A stretch of 50,810 nt of DNA from Spirochaeta sp. (GTDB lineage Bacteria; Myxococcota_A; UBA9160; UBA4427). The position numbers were made by a program, and so were the translations under genes. The stretch is from assembly GCA_002691025.1 (NCBI GenBank), contig NZGT01000112.1:32885-83694 (forward strand). The letters are read 5' to 3'. This document shows positions 27,215-36,210 of this stretch, piece after piece. The notes below the pieces were generated by a model, which did not search any database, had not been told where the DNA came from, and was given only the letters and a program-made list of their open reading frames with translations. Position 1 is the first letter of the stretch. Each line of letters opens with the position of its first letter.

Positions 27215-28195
27215 CTAGGGGACATCCTCTTGCGAGTCGCCCCGGTTTGCTGATTGGCTTTCCAATGCGTTCGGTTCTTCTTCTTGTTGTACGGCCAGGG
27301 GGTCCGGACGGCGCGCGACCACAACGCGTTCACGGCCCGCGAGATCTCGCAAAGTCTCCACCTCACTCAACCCTGAATCAGCGAGCCATTGCGCCACTGT
27401 TTCCACCTGGGCCGGGTCCATTTCCAGAAGAACCCAACCTCCAGGCGAAAGTCTGGCCGCTACTTCAGCCGCCAAGGGCTTCAAGACCCGATAGCCATCC
27501 ATGCCTCCGAAAAGCGCCACCGCCGGCTCATGCTTGAGTTCGGCCGGAAGTTTCGCTGAATCCTTTTCCGCCACATACGGCGGGTTTGAAACAATGAGAT
27601 CAAAAAGCGGTTCGCTCACAGGCTCAAAGAGGCTTCCCTCCAAAAACACGACGGAGTCCCCCACCTGCAACTCTTCGGCATTCTCGTGTGCAATCTGTAG
27701 TGCCTCAGGGGAGACGTCCGTGGCTGTGATTTGAGCGGATGGACGCTCCAGTGCCAGGGAGAGGGCGATGGCACCACTCCCCGTCCCGATCTCCAGGACG
27801 CGATAGGGACGGTCCGAGTCGACCATCCGATCCAGCGCCGCCTCCACCAGGGTCTCCGTGTCGGGACGAGGCGTGAGAACGTCCGAAGTCACCCGGAAGC
27901 TCCGGGACCAGAACTCCTTCTCCCCCACCAGAATAGAAACGGGAACGCGTTCGCTTACACGGCGTGAAATCAGTTCGCGATACTGGGCTCGCTCGGCGGA
28001 CATGACGGGTTGCTCGAATTTCAAATAGAGGTCGAGCCTTCGGACCCCGAGCACGTGCGCCAGAAGCACTTCGGCGTCGAGCCTTGGCGTTGGAATCCCA
28101 TGGTCGTTGAAGTGACCGGTCGTCCAGCGAAGAAGAGCCAGAACCGTCCAGGTCTTTGATCGAGCGTCGTCGCTGACGCCGGCGTCCTTGGTCAT
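27215..28195 (-). CDS. prmC: peptide chain release factor glutamine methyltransferase PrmC
   Basis: PrmC (HemK) methylates the glutamine of the GGQ motif of release factors. The 326-residue protein has an N-terminal helical domain, [16 protein letters not shown] (motif I), [12 protein letters not shown] (catalytic NPPY) and a C-terminal extension of about 30 polar residues beyond the family's usual end. Its ATG at 28195 overlaps the prfA stop as ATGA, so enzyme and substrate are made together. Confidence 0.95.
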   Translation of the reverse strand: MTKDAGVSDDARSKTWTVLALLRWTTGHFNDHGIPTPRLDAEVLLAHVLGVRRLDLYLKFEQPVMSAERAQYRELISRRVSERVPVSILVGEKEFWSRSFRVTSDVLTPRPDTETLVEAALDRMVDSDRPYRVLEIGTGSGAIALSLALERPSAQITATDVSPEALQIAHENAEELQVGDSVVFLEGSLFEPVSEPLFDLIVSNPPYVAEKDSAKLPAELKHEPAVALFGGMDGYRVLKPLAAEVAARLSPGGWVLLEMDPAQVETVAQWLADSGLSEVETLRDLAGRERVVVARRPDPLAVQQEEEPNALESQSANRGDSQEDVP

Positions 28196-29271
28196 CCGCC
28201 TTCTCGATCGGCCTCTTCTTTGGCGGCGATATGGGACGCCACCGCATCGAGCAAGCCTGCCAATTCACCCTCCATCACAGCTTCAAGCTTGTGAAGCGTG
28301 ACCCCCGCCCGATGATCCGTCACTCGACTCTGCGGGAAATTGTAGGTGCGGATCTTCTCACTGCGTTCTCCGCTTCCCACCTGAGAGCGGCGCTGGCTGG
28401 CCCGCTCGTCGGCCGCCTTCTGTTGTTCGAAAGCGTAGAGGCGCGAGCGCAAAACCGTCATCGCCTTGGCTTTGTTCTTGTGCTGCGACTTCTCATCCTG
28501 ACACTGAACCACAACCCCCGTGGGGACATGTGTGATCCGCACCGCTGAATCGGTGGTATTGACGCTCTGCCCCCCGGGGCCGCTGGCGCGCATGACGTCG
28601 ATTCGAAGATCGTTGGGGTTGATGTCCAGATCCACTTCTTCGGCTTCCGGCATGACGGCCACCGTCACCGTCGAAGTGTGAATCCGACCCTGGGCCTCGG
28701 TGGTCGGCACACGTTGAACACGATGGACCCCGCGCTCCCACTTCAGTCGCGACCAGACCGCCTCACCGTCAAACAGGGCGATGATCTCCTTGAATCCGCC
28801 GCCGGCCGTCTCGGAAGAAGAAAGTGGATCGACCCGCCAGCCCAATTCATCCGCATAACGGCTGTACATCCGGAACAAATCTGCGGCAAAAAGAGCCGCC
28901 TCGTCTCCGCCCGTGCCTGCGCGAATCTCGAGAACGACATTCTTGTCATCATTCGGATCTCGAGGCCGCAACAAGTCAGCCAGTTTCTCATCCAGGACAA
29001 GATGCTCGGATTCCAACTCCTCGACTTCCGCTCGAGCCAACTCGGCCAACTCCGCATCGCTGTCGTCCAGCATGGCGCGAGAATCTTCAAGCTGCTCGAT
29101 GACTTCTCGATAGCGAAGCCCGACTTCAAGCAGCGGTCGCAGACCTCCTAGAGCCTTGGCCAACTTCTGGTACTCACCCGCCTGCCGAGCGATCTCGGGA
29201 TCAAGAAGCTGGGCTTCCAACTCTCTTGCTCTTTCCTCACTTTCAGCAATGCGGGCCAGATAATCAGCCAT
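28192..29271 (-). CDS. prfA: peptide chain release factor 1
   Basis: RF1 ends translation at UAA and UAG. The 359 residues include [12 protein letters not shown], whose PTT takes the place of the P-x-T stop-codon-reading tripeptide, and [12 protein letters not shown] with the GGQ that enters the peptidyl-transferase centre. The [15 protein letters not shown] segment is typical. It follows rho by 70 bases. In many deltaproteobacteria rpmE sits between rho and prfA; it is not here. Confidence 0.96.
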   Translation of the reverse strand: MADYLARIAESEERARELEAQLLDPEIARQAGEYQKLAKALGGLRPLLEVGLRYREVIEQLEDSRAMLDDSDAELAELARAEVEELESEHLVLDEKLADLLRPRDPNDDKNVVLEIRAGTGGDEAALFAADLFRMYSRYADELGWRVDPLSSSETAGGGFKEIIALFDGEAVWSRLKWERGVHRVQRVPTTEAQGRIHTSTVTVAVMPEAEEVDLDINPNDLRIDVMRASGPGGQSVNTTDSAVRITHVPTGVVVQCQDEKSQHKNKAKAMTVLRSRLYAFEQQKAADERASQRRSQVGSGERSEKIRTYNFPQSRVTDHRAGVTLHKLEAVMEGELAGLLDAVASHIAAKEEADREGG

Positions 29272-29341
29272 TCAGTCCATCCGATACACGATTTTTGTTG
29301 ATGTGGATCACCCAGGCCGAAATCCATGGCCCACGATTGTT

Positions 29342-30814
29342 TCAGGAGTTCATGGACTCAAGAAACTCCTCGTTGGTCTCCGTATCCTTGATCTTACCCA
29401 AAAGAAATTCCATTGAGTCTACGGGCGAAAGCGGCGCCAGCAATTTTCGCAGAATGTACATCCGATTCAGGCTCTTCTCATCCAGCAACAGCTCTTCTCG
29501 ACGAGTCGCAGAGCGGTTGATATCGATGGCTGGGTAGGTCCGACGATCCGCCAACTTCCGATCCAGCACAAGCTCACTGTTGCCTGTGCCCTTGAACTCC
29601 TCGAAAATCACTTCATCCATCTTGGATCCGGTCTCGATCAAGGCCGTACCGACGATGGTGAGACTGCCGCCTTCTTCGACATTTCGCGCCGAACCGAAAA
29701 AACGTTTCGGCTTCTGGAGTGCATTCGAATCCACGCCCCCGGAAAGAATCTTGCCCGAGTGGGGAATCACGGCATTGTGGGCCCGCGCCAACCGGGTAAT
29801 GGAATCGAGCAGGATCACCACATCCAGGCCGCGTTCCACCAGACGCTTGGCCTTCGCAATGACCATATCCGCCACTTCGACGTGACGAGACGCCGGCTCA
29901 TCGAAGGTGGAGGAAACCACTTCAGCTTTCACGGTGCGCTGCATGTCGGTGACTTCTTCGGGGCGCTCGTCGATCAGGAGTACGATCAGATAGGCGGATG
30001 GATGGTTCTCCGCGATGGCATTGGCGATATCCTTGATCACCATGGTCTTCCCCGCCTTGGGCGGAGAGGTGATCAGGGCTCGTTGACCGAGTCCAATGGG
30101 TGCGATGAGATCGATCACTCGAGTGGTGAGCCCTCCCGACTTCGATGCAAGCTTGAATTTGGACTCGGGATAGAGAGGCGTCAATTGGTCGAAAGGCACG
30201 CTTTCTCTCGCCGTATCGGGCGCTTCAAAATTGATCTTTTCCACCTTGAGCAGCGCGAAGTAACGCTCATTCTCGGAGGGTTGGCGAACCTGGCCCTCCA
30301 CCGTATCCCCCGTAGAGAGGCCAAAGCGACGAATCTGGGAAGGCGATACATAGATGTCTTCCGGACCCGCTTGATAGCTCTGGTCCGGTGAGCGCAGGAA
30401 GCCGAAACCGTCCGAAAGAATCTCCAAGACGCCCTGTGAAACAATCCGGACCCGTCTCTCGCTCTGGGCTCGAATCACCGCCAAGAAAAGTTCCTGCCGT
30501 CGCATCCCCGAGGCATTCTCGATCTCAAGATCGACTGCCATCTGGGTCAGGTCCGCCGCCGTCTGAGCCTTCACTTCCTGGATGTAGAGCCGCTCGGCGT
30601 TTTCATCCTCGACCATATTCGCCTCTTCGGCCGCCAAGGCTTCATCCGAAGGCAGATAATCCCTCTTCGAGGCGGGGCCCCCGCCCGAGTTGCCCTTTCG
30701 AGACCCGCCGGCCCGGGGGCGGCGAGAACGGCTGCGTCGACCTCGAGACCCGGAAGATCGAGAGGAAGAGGACCCGCTCGAATTTTCTTTCGATATTTTC
30801 TGTTCGCTACTCAC
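29342..30814 (-). CDS. rho: transcription termination factor Rho
   Basis: Hexameric RNA-dependent ATPase that ends untranslated transcripts. Seen: the Rho N-terminal and cold-shock RNA-binding domains ([30 protein letters not shown]), Walker A in [12 protein letters not shown], Walker B and Q-loop ([16 protein letters not shown]) and the R-loop region ([21 protein letters not shown] in two conserved parts). Residues about 12-48 form a Ser/Arg/Gly-rich insert ([17 protein letters not shown]). GTG 30814 is chosen because TGAGGA lies at the right distance; ATG 30826 is an in-frame alternative with poor spacing. The 5' leader is long and structured (see 30815-31323). Confidence 0.95.
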   Translation of the reverse strand: MSSEQKISKENSSGSSSSRSSGSRGRRSRSRRPRAGGSRKGNSGGGPASKRDYLPSDEALAAEEANMVEDENAERLYIQEVKAQTAADLTQMAVDLEIENASGMRRQELFLAVIRAQSERRVRIVSQGVLEILSDGFGFLRSPDQSYQAGPEDIYVSPSQIRRFGLSTGDTVEGQVRQPSENERYFALLKVEKINFEAPDTARESVPFDQLTPLYPESKFKLASKSGGLTTRVIDLIAPIGLGQRALITSPPKAGKTMVIKDIANAIAENHPSAYLIVLLIDERPEEVTDMQRTVKAEVVSSTFDEPASRHVEVADMVIAKAKRLVERGLDVVILLDSITRLARAHNAVIPHSGKILSGGVDSNALQKPKRFFGSARNVEEGGSLTIVGTALIETGSKMDEVIFEEFKGTGNSELVLDRKLADRRTYPAIDINRSATRREELLLDEKSLNRMYILRKLLAPLSPVDSMEFLLGKIKDTETNEEFLESMNS

Positions 30815-31210
30815 TGAAATCCTCATTCCTGGTCTGGACTGCCGCAAAACGGCCCGTATCCGAAGTGCCTGTACAAAAGAAGTATCCCCAAGGCGATCTG
30901 GGGGTCAGGATGAAGCCGGACTTCACCGGCAGCGCTGTCAGGGACACGCCGTCCAGGCTGGAGGGAAAAGGCTCATCGACTGGATTGGCCCATGAAACTT
31001 GATCTGGAACTTGATTTGAAGATTGCAAGGAAAGCCTGGGTCCCCCTGTCGGGGTCTCCGTTCGAAACGACGGGTTCGGATCGACACCGGCAGGGACTCT
31101 CAAGCCACTGCCTCAGTCGTCTCGTTTTATGCGATTGGCTCTACCGTGAGAATGCGAGAAGTCGCTTGGATGGAAGGGACACGAATGGAAGAAGGGCTTG
31201 AGTCGTGTGT

Positions 31211-31237
31211 GCGGTTTTCAGAATCGGATCAAACCGC
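31211..31237 (-). other. stem-loop 2 in rho leader
   Basis: A perfect 7-base inverted repeat, GCGGTTT and AAACCGC, with a 13-base loop. It has no U-tract after it on either strand, so it is not a standard intrinsic terminator. It lies 11 bases from stem-loop 1. Confidence 0.5.
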
Positions 31238-31248
31238 TTCGTCTGGAC

Positions 31249-31282
31249 CCCGTATGGACTCAGGAAATCAAGGCCATACGGG
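31249..31282 (-). other. stem-loop 1 at the 5' end of the rho leader
   Basis: A perfect 9-base inverted repeat, CCCGTATGG and CCATACGGG, with a 16-base loop, located about 6 bases after the predicted transcription start. A stem so close to the 5' end could protect the mRNA or bind a regulator. On the minus strand the stem and loop contain a five-codon open frame (ATG GCC TTG ATT TCC TGA) with no ribosome-binding site. Confidence 0.55.
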
Positions 31283-31294
31283 AAAGAGGAATCC

Positions 31295-31323
31295 AGCCTA
31301 TATCCTGAAAACCGGCCTGTCAA
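31295..31323 (-). promoter_or_regulatory. sigma-70-type promoter reading toward rho
   Basis: On the minus strand a perfect -35 box TTGACA (31323-31318) is followed by a 17-base spacer and a -10 box TAGGCT (31300-31295). The -35 overlaps the pgeF stop codon (TGA at 31322-31320), so rho transcription would begin right at the end of the upstream operon. The TSS is expected near 31288. Confidence 0.55.
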
Positions 31324-31979
31324 GAAGAGCCCGAGGCTGCGATCCAGTGAAGCATCCGCCCCGCCGACTCCCCATCCCGACGATAGGAATGGAACCCTTC
31401 CGGGCTACACAATGTGCAGCTATCCGGCACATGCCCGATCTGATCGCGTGGAAAGCCGGCCTTCAGCAGCACCTTTGTGACCACCTCTCCGAGATCGAGA
31501 TGGAAATGATCCGGTCGTGATGGTCGGCACGCTTCTTCAAGCCACTCCGCATAACGAGGCCGGAAAGCTTCCACAACCGGCCCATCGACTTCATAACAAC
31601 ACGAACCGATATGGGGACCTATCACCGCAACGCAATCGTGACCGGAAAATGACGCTTCGGCCGACAACGCCAACAGCGCCTCCTCCACGACGCCGGCGGC
31701 CAGGCCCCGCCAACCGGCGTGAATGGCGGACACGGCGCGTCCTTCATCGATCGCCACCAGGATCGGTACACAGTCCGCCGTCACAACACCGATAGCCAAG
31801 CCCGGCTGTCGACTGATGACGGCATCGGCATCCGACAGGGAGAGTCGACCTTGCTCGTCCACCACGGATACCTCGACCCCATGGACCTGGTGGGGCCGAA
31901 CTGTTTCGGGGAAGTGCTCCGGATCCGGAGCGGCCAGGGTGTGCTCGATCTTCCTCTCAGACAGAAGCCTATGCTTCAC
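31320..31979 (-). CDS. pgeF: laccase-domain peptidoglycan editing factor PgeF (YfiH family)
   Basis: A 219-residue member of the multicopper-oxidase-like laccase domain family (COG1496). Typical motifs are RPHQVHG, VVTADCVPIL, AIHAGWRGLA and IGPHIGSCCYEV, which carry the conserved His and Cys residues of the metal or substrate site. The E. coli member removes misincorporated L-Ser from peptidoglycan precursors; other members act on purine nucleosides. It starts 9 bases after rluD, the usual neighbour. Confidence 0.92.
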   Translation of the reverse strand: MKHRLLSERKIEHTLAAPDPEHFPETVRPHQVHGVEVSVVDEQGRLSLSDADAVISRQPGLAIGVVTADCVPILVAIDEGRAVSAIHAGWRGLAAGVVEEALLALSAEASFSGHDCVAVIGPHIGSCCYEVDGPVVEAFRPRYAEWLEEACRPSRPDHFHLDLGEVVTKVLLKAGFPRDQIGHVPDSCTLCSPEGFHSYRRDGESAGRMLHWIAASGSS

Positions 31980-31988
31980 GAAACACCT

Positions 31989-32972
31989 CTACCCGGAACT
32001 ACGATTCGACTTCGTCTTGAGAACATCCATCCACCGAGCGAGATCCTTCGGAAAAGGTGCCTCGAAACGAAGGCCCTCCCCGGTGCCCGGGTGGACAAAA
32101 CCCAGAACCGAAGCATGAAGGGCAGGGCGTGCCAAAGCAGGCAGCCCGGTTCGCCTCCCCTTACGAGCTCGACCATAGACCTCGTCCCCGTGAATGGGCA
32201 TGCCGATAGAAGCAAGATGAACCCGGATCTGATGGGTTCGACCGGTCTCCGGTCGAATCTCGAGAAGGGTCGTCGCATGTTCCGGAAAACGCTCGAGGGT
32301 CTTCCAGCGGGTCAAGGCCACTCGACCGGCACGGGAGCGGGTCGACATCTTCTTCCGGTCGCGAACATGACGACCAATGGGCCGATCCACGACCCCTTCC
32401 TGCATGCGAGAGGTTCCACGAACGAAAGCATGATAGACCCGTTCGATGGAATGGTCGCGGAATTGCACCGAGAGGCGATCATGCACGTCATCATTCTTGG
32501 CGGCCACCATCACGCCTGAGGTACCCCGATCCAATCGGTGCACGATTCCCGGACGAAAAACTCCCCCCACCCCTGCCAGTTCGCCACAGTGGTGGAGAAG
32601 GCCGTTGACCAGGGTTCCTGTTCGATGGCCTGGAGCGGGATGGACCACCAACCCGGCCGGCTTGTCGATGACGATGAGGTCCGGGTCTTCAAAAAGGATA
32701 TCGAGATCCATCGACTCGGGTTCAGGCTTTTCTGAAACGGGCACGGGCGGCGATACACGAAACTGGAAACCCGCTTGCACCTTCCGACTGGATCGGTCCA
32801 ACGTTTCTTGATTCATCCACACCCGACCCTGATCGATCCAGGTCGCGGCCCGAGAGCGAGGCACGCCGAGAAGCTGCGCCAACACGCGGTCAACACGCTG
32901 CCCACTGAACTCATCCCCCACGACGAAGACAAGCGGCTCGGCAGAACTCTCGGCCGTAGAGTCTTCTGTCAA
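31989..32972 (-). CDS. rluD: RluD-type 23S rRNA pseudouridine synthase
   Basis: A 327-residue pseudouridine synthase. It has an N-terminal S4 domain (QRVDRVLAQLLGVPRSRAA in two parts), then LIVIDKPAGLVVHPAPGH, the catalytic Asp in IVHRLDRGTSGVMV, and RPETGRTHQIRVHLAS. This motif set matches RluD, which modifies helix 69 of 23S rRNA. It lies directly before pgeF, a conserved pairing, and follows the HTH gene by 23 bases. Confidence 0.93.
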   Translation of the reverse strand: MTEDSTAESSAEPLVFVVGDEFSGQRVDRVLAQLLGVPRSRAATWIDQGRVWMNQETLDRSSRKVQAGFQFRVSPPVPVSEKPEPESMDLDILFEDPDLIVIDKPAGLVVHPAPGHRTGTLVNGLLHHCGELAGVGGVFRPGIVHRLDRGTSGVMVAAKNDDVHDRLSVQFRDHSIERVYHAFVRGTSRMQEGVVDRPIGRHVRDRKKMSTRSRAGRVALTRWKTLERFPEHATTLLEIRPETGRTHQIRVHLASIGMPIHGDEVYGRARKGRRTGLPALARPALHASVLGFVHPGTGEGLRFEAPFPKDLARWMDVLKTKSNRSSG

Positions 32973-32995
32973 AGCAGAAAGGCTCGAGCCAAAAC

Positions 32996-33667
32996 TCAGC
33001 GCCGACCCAGGAAACGACTCCGGCTCTGATCCGCACGGCTCACTTCGACTCGCGTCATGTAATCCGCAGCCACCTGGGTCGCCTCGAGTCCGATTGTCGT
33101 CGCGTAGGCCATGACGAAGCCGCGTATATAGACGTTCGCCGGAAGATCCTCGAAGTTCTGGTCTTCAATGTTCCTCAGGTTCGTCATGCTCACTTTGGTG
33201 ATCTCTGAAATCTCTTCAAGATCCACACCCGCTCTCAGCCGGGCCCGCCTCAATGTGGAACCATCAAAGCCGCCGCCTTCTACGTCGAACTCTTCGGCTT
33301 CCTCTCGGGCCTCGATCTCCATGCGGGGCTCACTGAAATCACGTTGTTCCTCCGCCTCCGGAAGGTCGACCTTCGGGGCCTCATCCACCGAACCCACAGG
33401 AAAGGACTCGACCTTGGCCGCTTCCTTTTCATCCAGAAGCAGATCATAGGCCGCACGCGTACTCTCATCCGAGAGGACGTGATAGGCCTCATCGATCCGC
33501 TCCAGAATGGCGCCCGCCTCCGCTTCGCCGAAGACCGAGTAGAGCGCAATCGAATCTCCCTCGTATGCGCTCCGGACAACACGATAGGCACGAGAAAGAT
33601 CCTGGCTCGTGGCGCTTCGCTTCGACTCAAGAACCTCGTAGTGATCCTGTTCCAGCAGTTCTCTCAA
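32996..33667 (-). CDS. J-domain-like plus RodZ-type HTH protein
   Basis: A 223-residue soluble protein. Residues about 8-78 look like a J-domain (DHYEVLESKRSATSQDLSRAY, then IDEAYHVLSDESTRAAYDLLL), but the HPD tripeptide that stimulates DnaK is absent; the loop reads AYEGDS. An acidic linker rich in Glu follows. Residues about 138-210 match the RodZ N-terminal helix-turn-helix (TLRRARLRAGVDLEEISEITK). No membrane segment or periplasmic part follows, unlike true RodZ. It sits between a ParA/MinD-like ATPase gene (25-base gap) and rluD, suggesting a shared operon. Confidence 0.82.
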   Translation of the reverse strand: MRELLEQDHYEVLESKRSATSQDLSRAYRVVRSAYEGDSIALYSVFGEAEAGAILERIDEAYHVLSDESTRAAYDLLLDEKEAAKVESFPVGSVDEAPKVDLPEAEEQRDFSEPRMEIEAREEAEEFDVEGGGFDGSTLRRARLRAGVDLEEISEITKVSMTNLRNIEDQNFEDLPANVYIRGFVMAYATTIGLEATQVAADYMTRVEVSRADQSRSRFLGRR

Positions 33668-33692
33668 AACAGTGCTCCAAGGGGATGGGAAA

Positions 33693-34697
33693 TCAAGAAG
33701 GCGATTCGATCAACTTTCGCGCAATTCGCTGCAGATACGAGGACGCCTCGGAGTCTTCCCGATATTCGATAAGCGGACGCCCTTCCAGAACCGATTTGCG
33801 TACGGAACCATCGTGATTCACGTAGCCAACATATTCGGCCTCGATCCCGAAATATTTCTTGCAGACACTGGCCACAGCAAAGCCCAGCTTGATGTCTTCT
33901 TTTCTCTCGACATCATTGATGATGATTCGGGGGCGAAAGCTCGACATGGTCTCCACCAGGCGGTGCCCTTCGATGGGATCAAGAATCTCGATCTCCCTCA
34001 TCAGATCCAGCGGACTCTGGATCCCGAGTTCATTGCGCTGGTCCATGGCCACCCGAATCAGATTGCGTGCCCCGTGGCCCAGAACCGCCAGGCGAAGACG
34101 ACGATAGAAAGCTGCGCGGAGAAACGCATACGCATTTTCCACCGAAGTCGGTTCAGGCTGGAGAACGAGCAACCCTTCGTCGGCCACCAGGAAATAGTCG
34201 AGTGTGGCGGTCTGACTGCCTGCGCCCAGGTCGATCAAGACGAAATCGCAATCAAGTTGGCGAACACTCCGCAAGAACTCCACTCGACGACGATGACCGG
34301 GTTGAGGCTGGTCGAGGTTGGCATGCGTGCCGGCAATCAACTGTAGATTGGGTTGCGGGGTTTCCAGGACCAGCTTGCCGAGATCATCTTCCCGACCGGC
34401 CACGAAATCCGGAAGGCCCACCCGCGTGGTCCTCACTCCAAGGCAGGTATGCAGGTTCGGACCCTCGAGGTCGGCGTCCACGGCCACGACCCGGTAGCCC
34501 GCACGGGCGAGTACGCTCGCCAGGTTGGCAGAGACAAAGCTCTTGCCCACACCGCCCTTCCCGCCGCCCACCGCAAGAATGCGGGTTTGTCGTTTGAGCG
34601 AAGGACCGGGTTCCCTTTGCTCGGGTTGCAGCACATCGACCGCCAAGGACTTCCCTCTCGCACCGGGGAGTCTCTTCGCCTGAATCGCGAAGATCAT
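33693..34697 (-). CDS. MinD/ParA-like P-loop ATPase
   Basis: A deviant-Walker ATPase of the MinD/FlhG group. The N-terminal extension precedes GGGKGGVGKSFVSANLAS (Walker A with the signature Lys), then VAVDADLEGPN (switch I Asp) and FVLIDLGAGSQTATLDYF (Walker B region). A later conserved block is PTSVENAYAFLR. Such proteins position cell structures (division site, flagella) or act as assembly factors; no flagellar genes are visible. No C-terminal amphipathic helix like that of MinD is obvious. The start is uncertain: ATG 34697 is used, and GTG 34757 is possible in frame. Confidence 0.85.
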   Translation of the reverse strand: MIFAIQAKRLPGARGKSLAVDVLQPEQREPGPSLKRQTRILAVGGGKGGVGKSFVSANLASVLARAGYRVVAVDADLEGPNLHTCLGVRTTRVGLPDFVAGREDDLGKLVLETPQPNLQLIAGTHANLDQPQPGHRRRVEFLRSVRQLDCDFVLIDLGAGSQTATLDYFLVADEGLLVLQPEPTSVENAYAFLRAAFYRRLRLAVLGHGARNLIRVAMDQRNELGIQSPLDLMREIEILDPIEGHRLVETMSSFRPRIIINDVERKEDIKLGFAVASVCKKYFGIEAEYVGYVNHDGSVRKSVLEGRPLIEYREDSEASSYLQRIARKLIESPS

Positions 34698-34788
34698 CGA
34701 GACCCAGACGCCCCCCTTTGCCGCCTGGACATTTTGCGAGGCGGTGACCCGCCGCACTCAGACAAATTACCCGATGGGACTGCCCGCT

Positions 34789-36210
34789 TCAATGCAACGC
34801 GGACAGGATCCCTTGGATGAGATCGTCTTCCTGGTCTTCGCCGATGGCCCGAAGGTCAAGAAGGATCCTCTGATCCCGAATCCGAGACAAAATGGGAACC
34901 GGGGCGTGACGCAGACGAGCCGCGAACTGACTCGCTGAGACCTGGGCCTTGATCGCGACAGCACAGCTCTGGATGTCGAACCCAGGCAGCGAACCGCCTC
35001 CCACGGGCACCGTCTCCTCCACCCACTCGACCCCCAGCGAACCGCCTCTTTCAGCCACCGCCGACTCCAGTCGCTCCGCCCAGCGCCGGGTTCGCGCCTC
35101 GTGATCCTTCTGGGAGAGCATCAGTTGCCGAAGCACTGGAATCGTGTCCGGCGCGGAGCCATCCAGCATGCGAGAAAGGGTGAAATCCAGCGCCGAAAGG
35201 GCCATTTTGTCGAGCCGAAGCGCACGGGCGAGTGGATTTTGTTTCATTAAAGCGATGGAATCTTTCTTGCCCAGGATCAAGCCCGCCTGCGGGCCTCCAA
35301 AGAGTTTGTCACCGGAAAAGCACACCACATCGGGACCCATCTGCAGACGACTGGGCACATGGGCTTCCGTGGGTACGCCCACGGACGAGAGATCCAGCAA
35401 GGAACCGCTTCCCAGATCCTCCACCACCGGAACGCCGTGCTCCGCTCCGATGGAAACCAGTTCGGCCAGTGACACTTCCTTCACAAAGCCCGTTTGCTCA
35501 AAATTGCTGCGATGCACCTTCAAGAGCATGCCGGTGCGAGGGCCAATCGCGGACGCATAGTCGTGGGCATGGGTTCGATTCGTCGAACCCACCTCCTTTA
35601 ATTCAACTCCAGCCTTTTTCATGACCTCCGGGACGCGAAAGGAGCCCCCGATCTCCACCAACTCGCCGCGCGACACCACGACCTCTTGGCCCGCGGCCAG
35701 GCTGTTGAGAGCCAACATGACGGCCGCCGCATTGTTGTTGCACACGTAGGCGCCCTCGGCGCCCGACAGATGGCAGAGTTTCTCGGTCACCGAAGCAATG
35801 CGGTTTCCTCTTTCTCCACTCTCCAGATCCAATTCCAGATTCGTGTATCCCATCGCGGCCTGAGCGGCGGCCTGAGCGGCTCCTTCCGCCATGGGAGCAC
35901 GGCCCAGATTGGTATGGAGAGTCACACCGGTGGCATTCAGAACGGGGCGAGGCCACTCCATGGCCCATTTCGCGGCGTGATCAAGAGCCGCATCCAGGCA
36001 TTGCTGCTCGATATCCGCTGGCTCCAGAGGAACCGCAGATTCCCCCCGGGACATCAACTGTTCCCTGACCTCGTCAATCGCCCGCTGGGCGGCCCGAGCG
36101 GGAATCCAATCGGCGATCTCAGGGGCGGCCCCTCGCACTCGATCCGTCAGCCGATTGACCGACGGAATTGCCCTGCGGGGGTCAGAGTTGACGTTTCGTG
36201 TCAGATCCAT
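34789..36210 (-). CDS. selA: L-seryl-tRNA(Sec) selenium transferase SelA
   Basis: SelA is a PLP enzyme that turns Ser-tRNA(Sec) into Sec-tRNA(Sec). The 473-residue protein shows NATGVTLHTNLGRAP, EGAYVCNNNAAAVML, and FSGDKLFGGPQAGLILG, which contains the PLP-binding lysine. It implies that the organism makes selenoproteins. selB, selD and the tRNA(Sec) gene are not in the window. The ATG at 36210 follows AAGG at suitable spacing; an in-frame GTG lies at 36228. It is followed by the ParA/MinD-like ATPase gene. Confidence 0.94.
   Translation of the reverse strand: MDLTRNVNSDPRRAIPSVNRLTDRVRGAAPEIADWIPARAAQRAIDEVREQLMSRGESAVPLEPADIEQQCLDAALDHAAKWAMEWPRPVLNATGVTLHTNLGRAPMAEGAAQAAAQAAMGYTNLELDLESGERGNRIASVTEKLCHLSGAEGAYVCNNNAAAVMLALNSLAAGQEVVVSRGELVEIGGSFRVPEVMKKAGVELKEVGSTNRTHAHDYASAIGPRTGMLLKVHRSNFEQTGFVKEVSLAELVSIGAEHGVPVVEDLGSGSLLDLSSVGVPTEAHVPSRLQMGPDVVCFSGDKLFGGPQAGLILGKKDSIALMKQNPLARALRLDKMALSALDFTLSRMLDGSAPDTIPVLRQLMLSQKDHEARTRRWAERLESAVAERGGSLGVEWVEETVPVGGGSLPGFDIQSCAVAIKAQVSASQFAARLRHAPVPILSRIRDQRILLDLRAIGEDQEDDLIQGILSALH

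Larger units (their letters stand above)
30815..31288 (-). promoter_or_regulatory. putative long 5' leader of rho mRNA
   Basis: About 470 bases separate rho from the pgeF stop and contain no gene that I can assign with confidence. If transcription starts near 31288, from the promoter at 31295-31323, the RNA would open with two perfect stem-loops and then run about 390 bases to rho. Rho leaders are known sites of autoregulation in E. coli, so a similar role is plausible but inferred. An ORF of 98 codons (TTG 31103 to TAG 30807) lies in this leader and overlaps the rho start; its coding status is doubtful. Confidence 0.45.
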
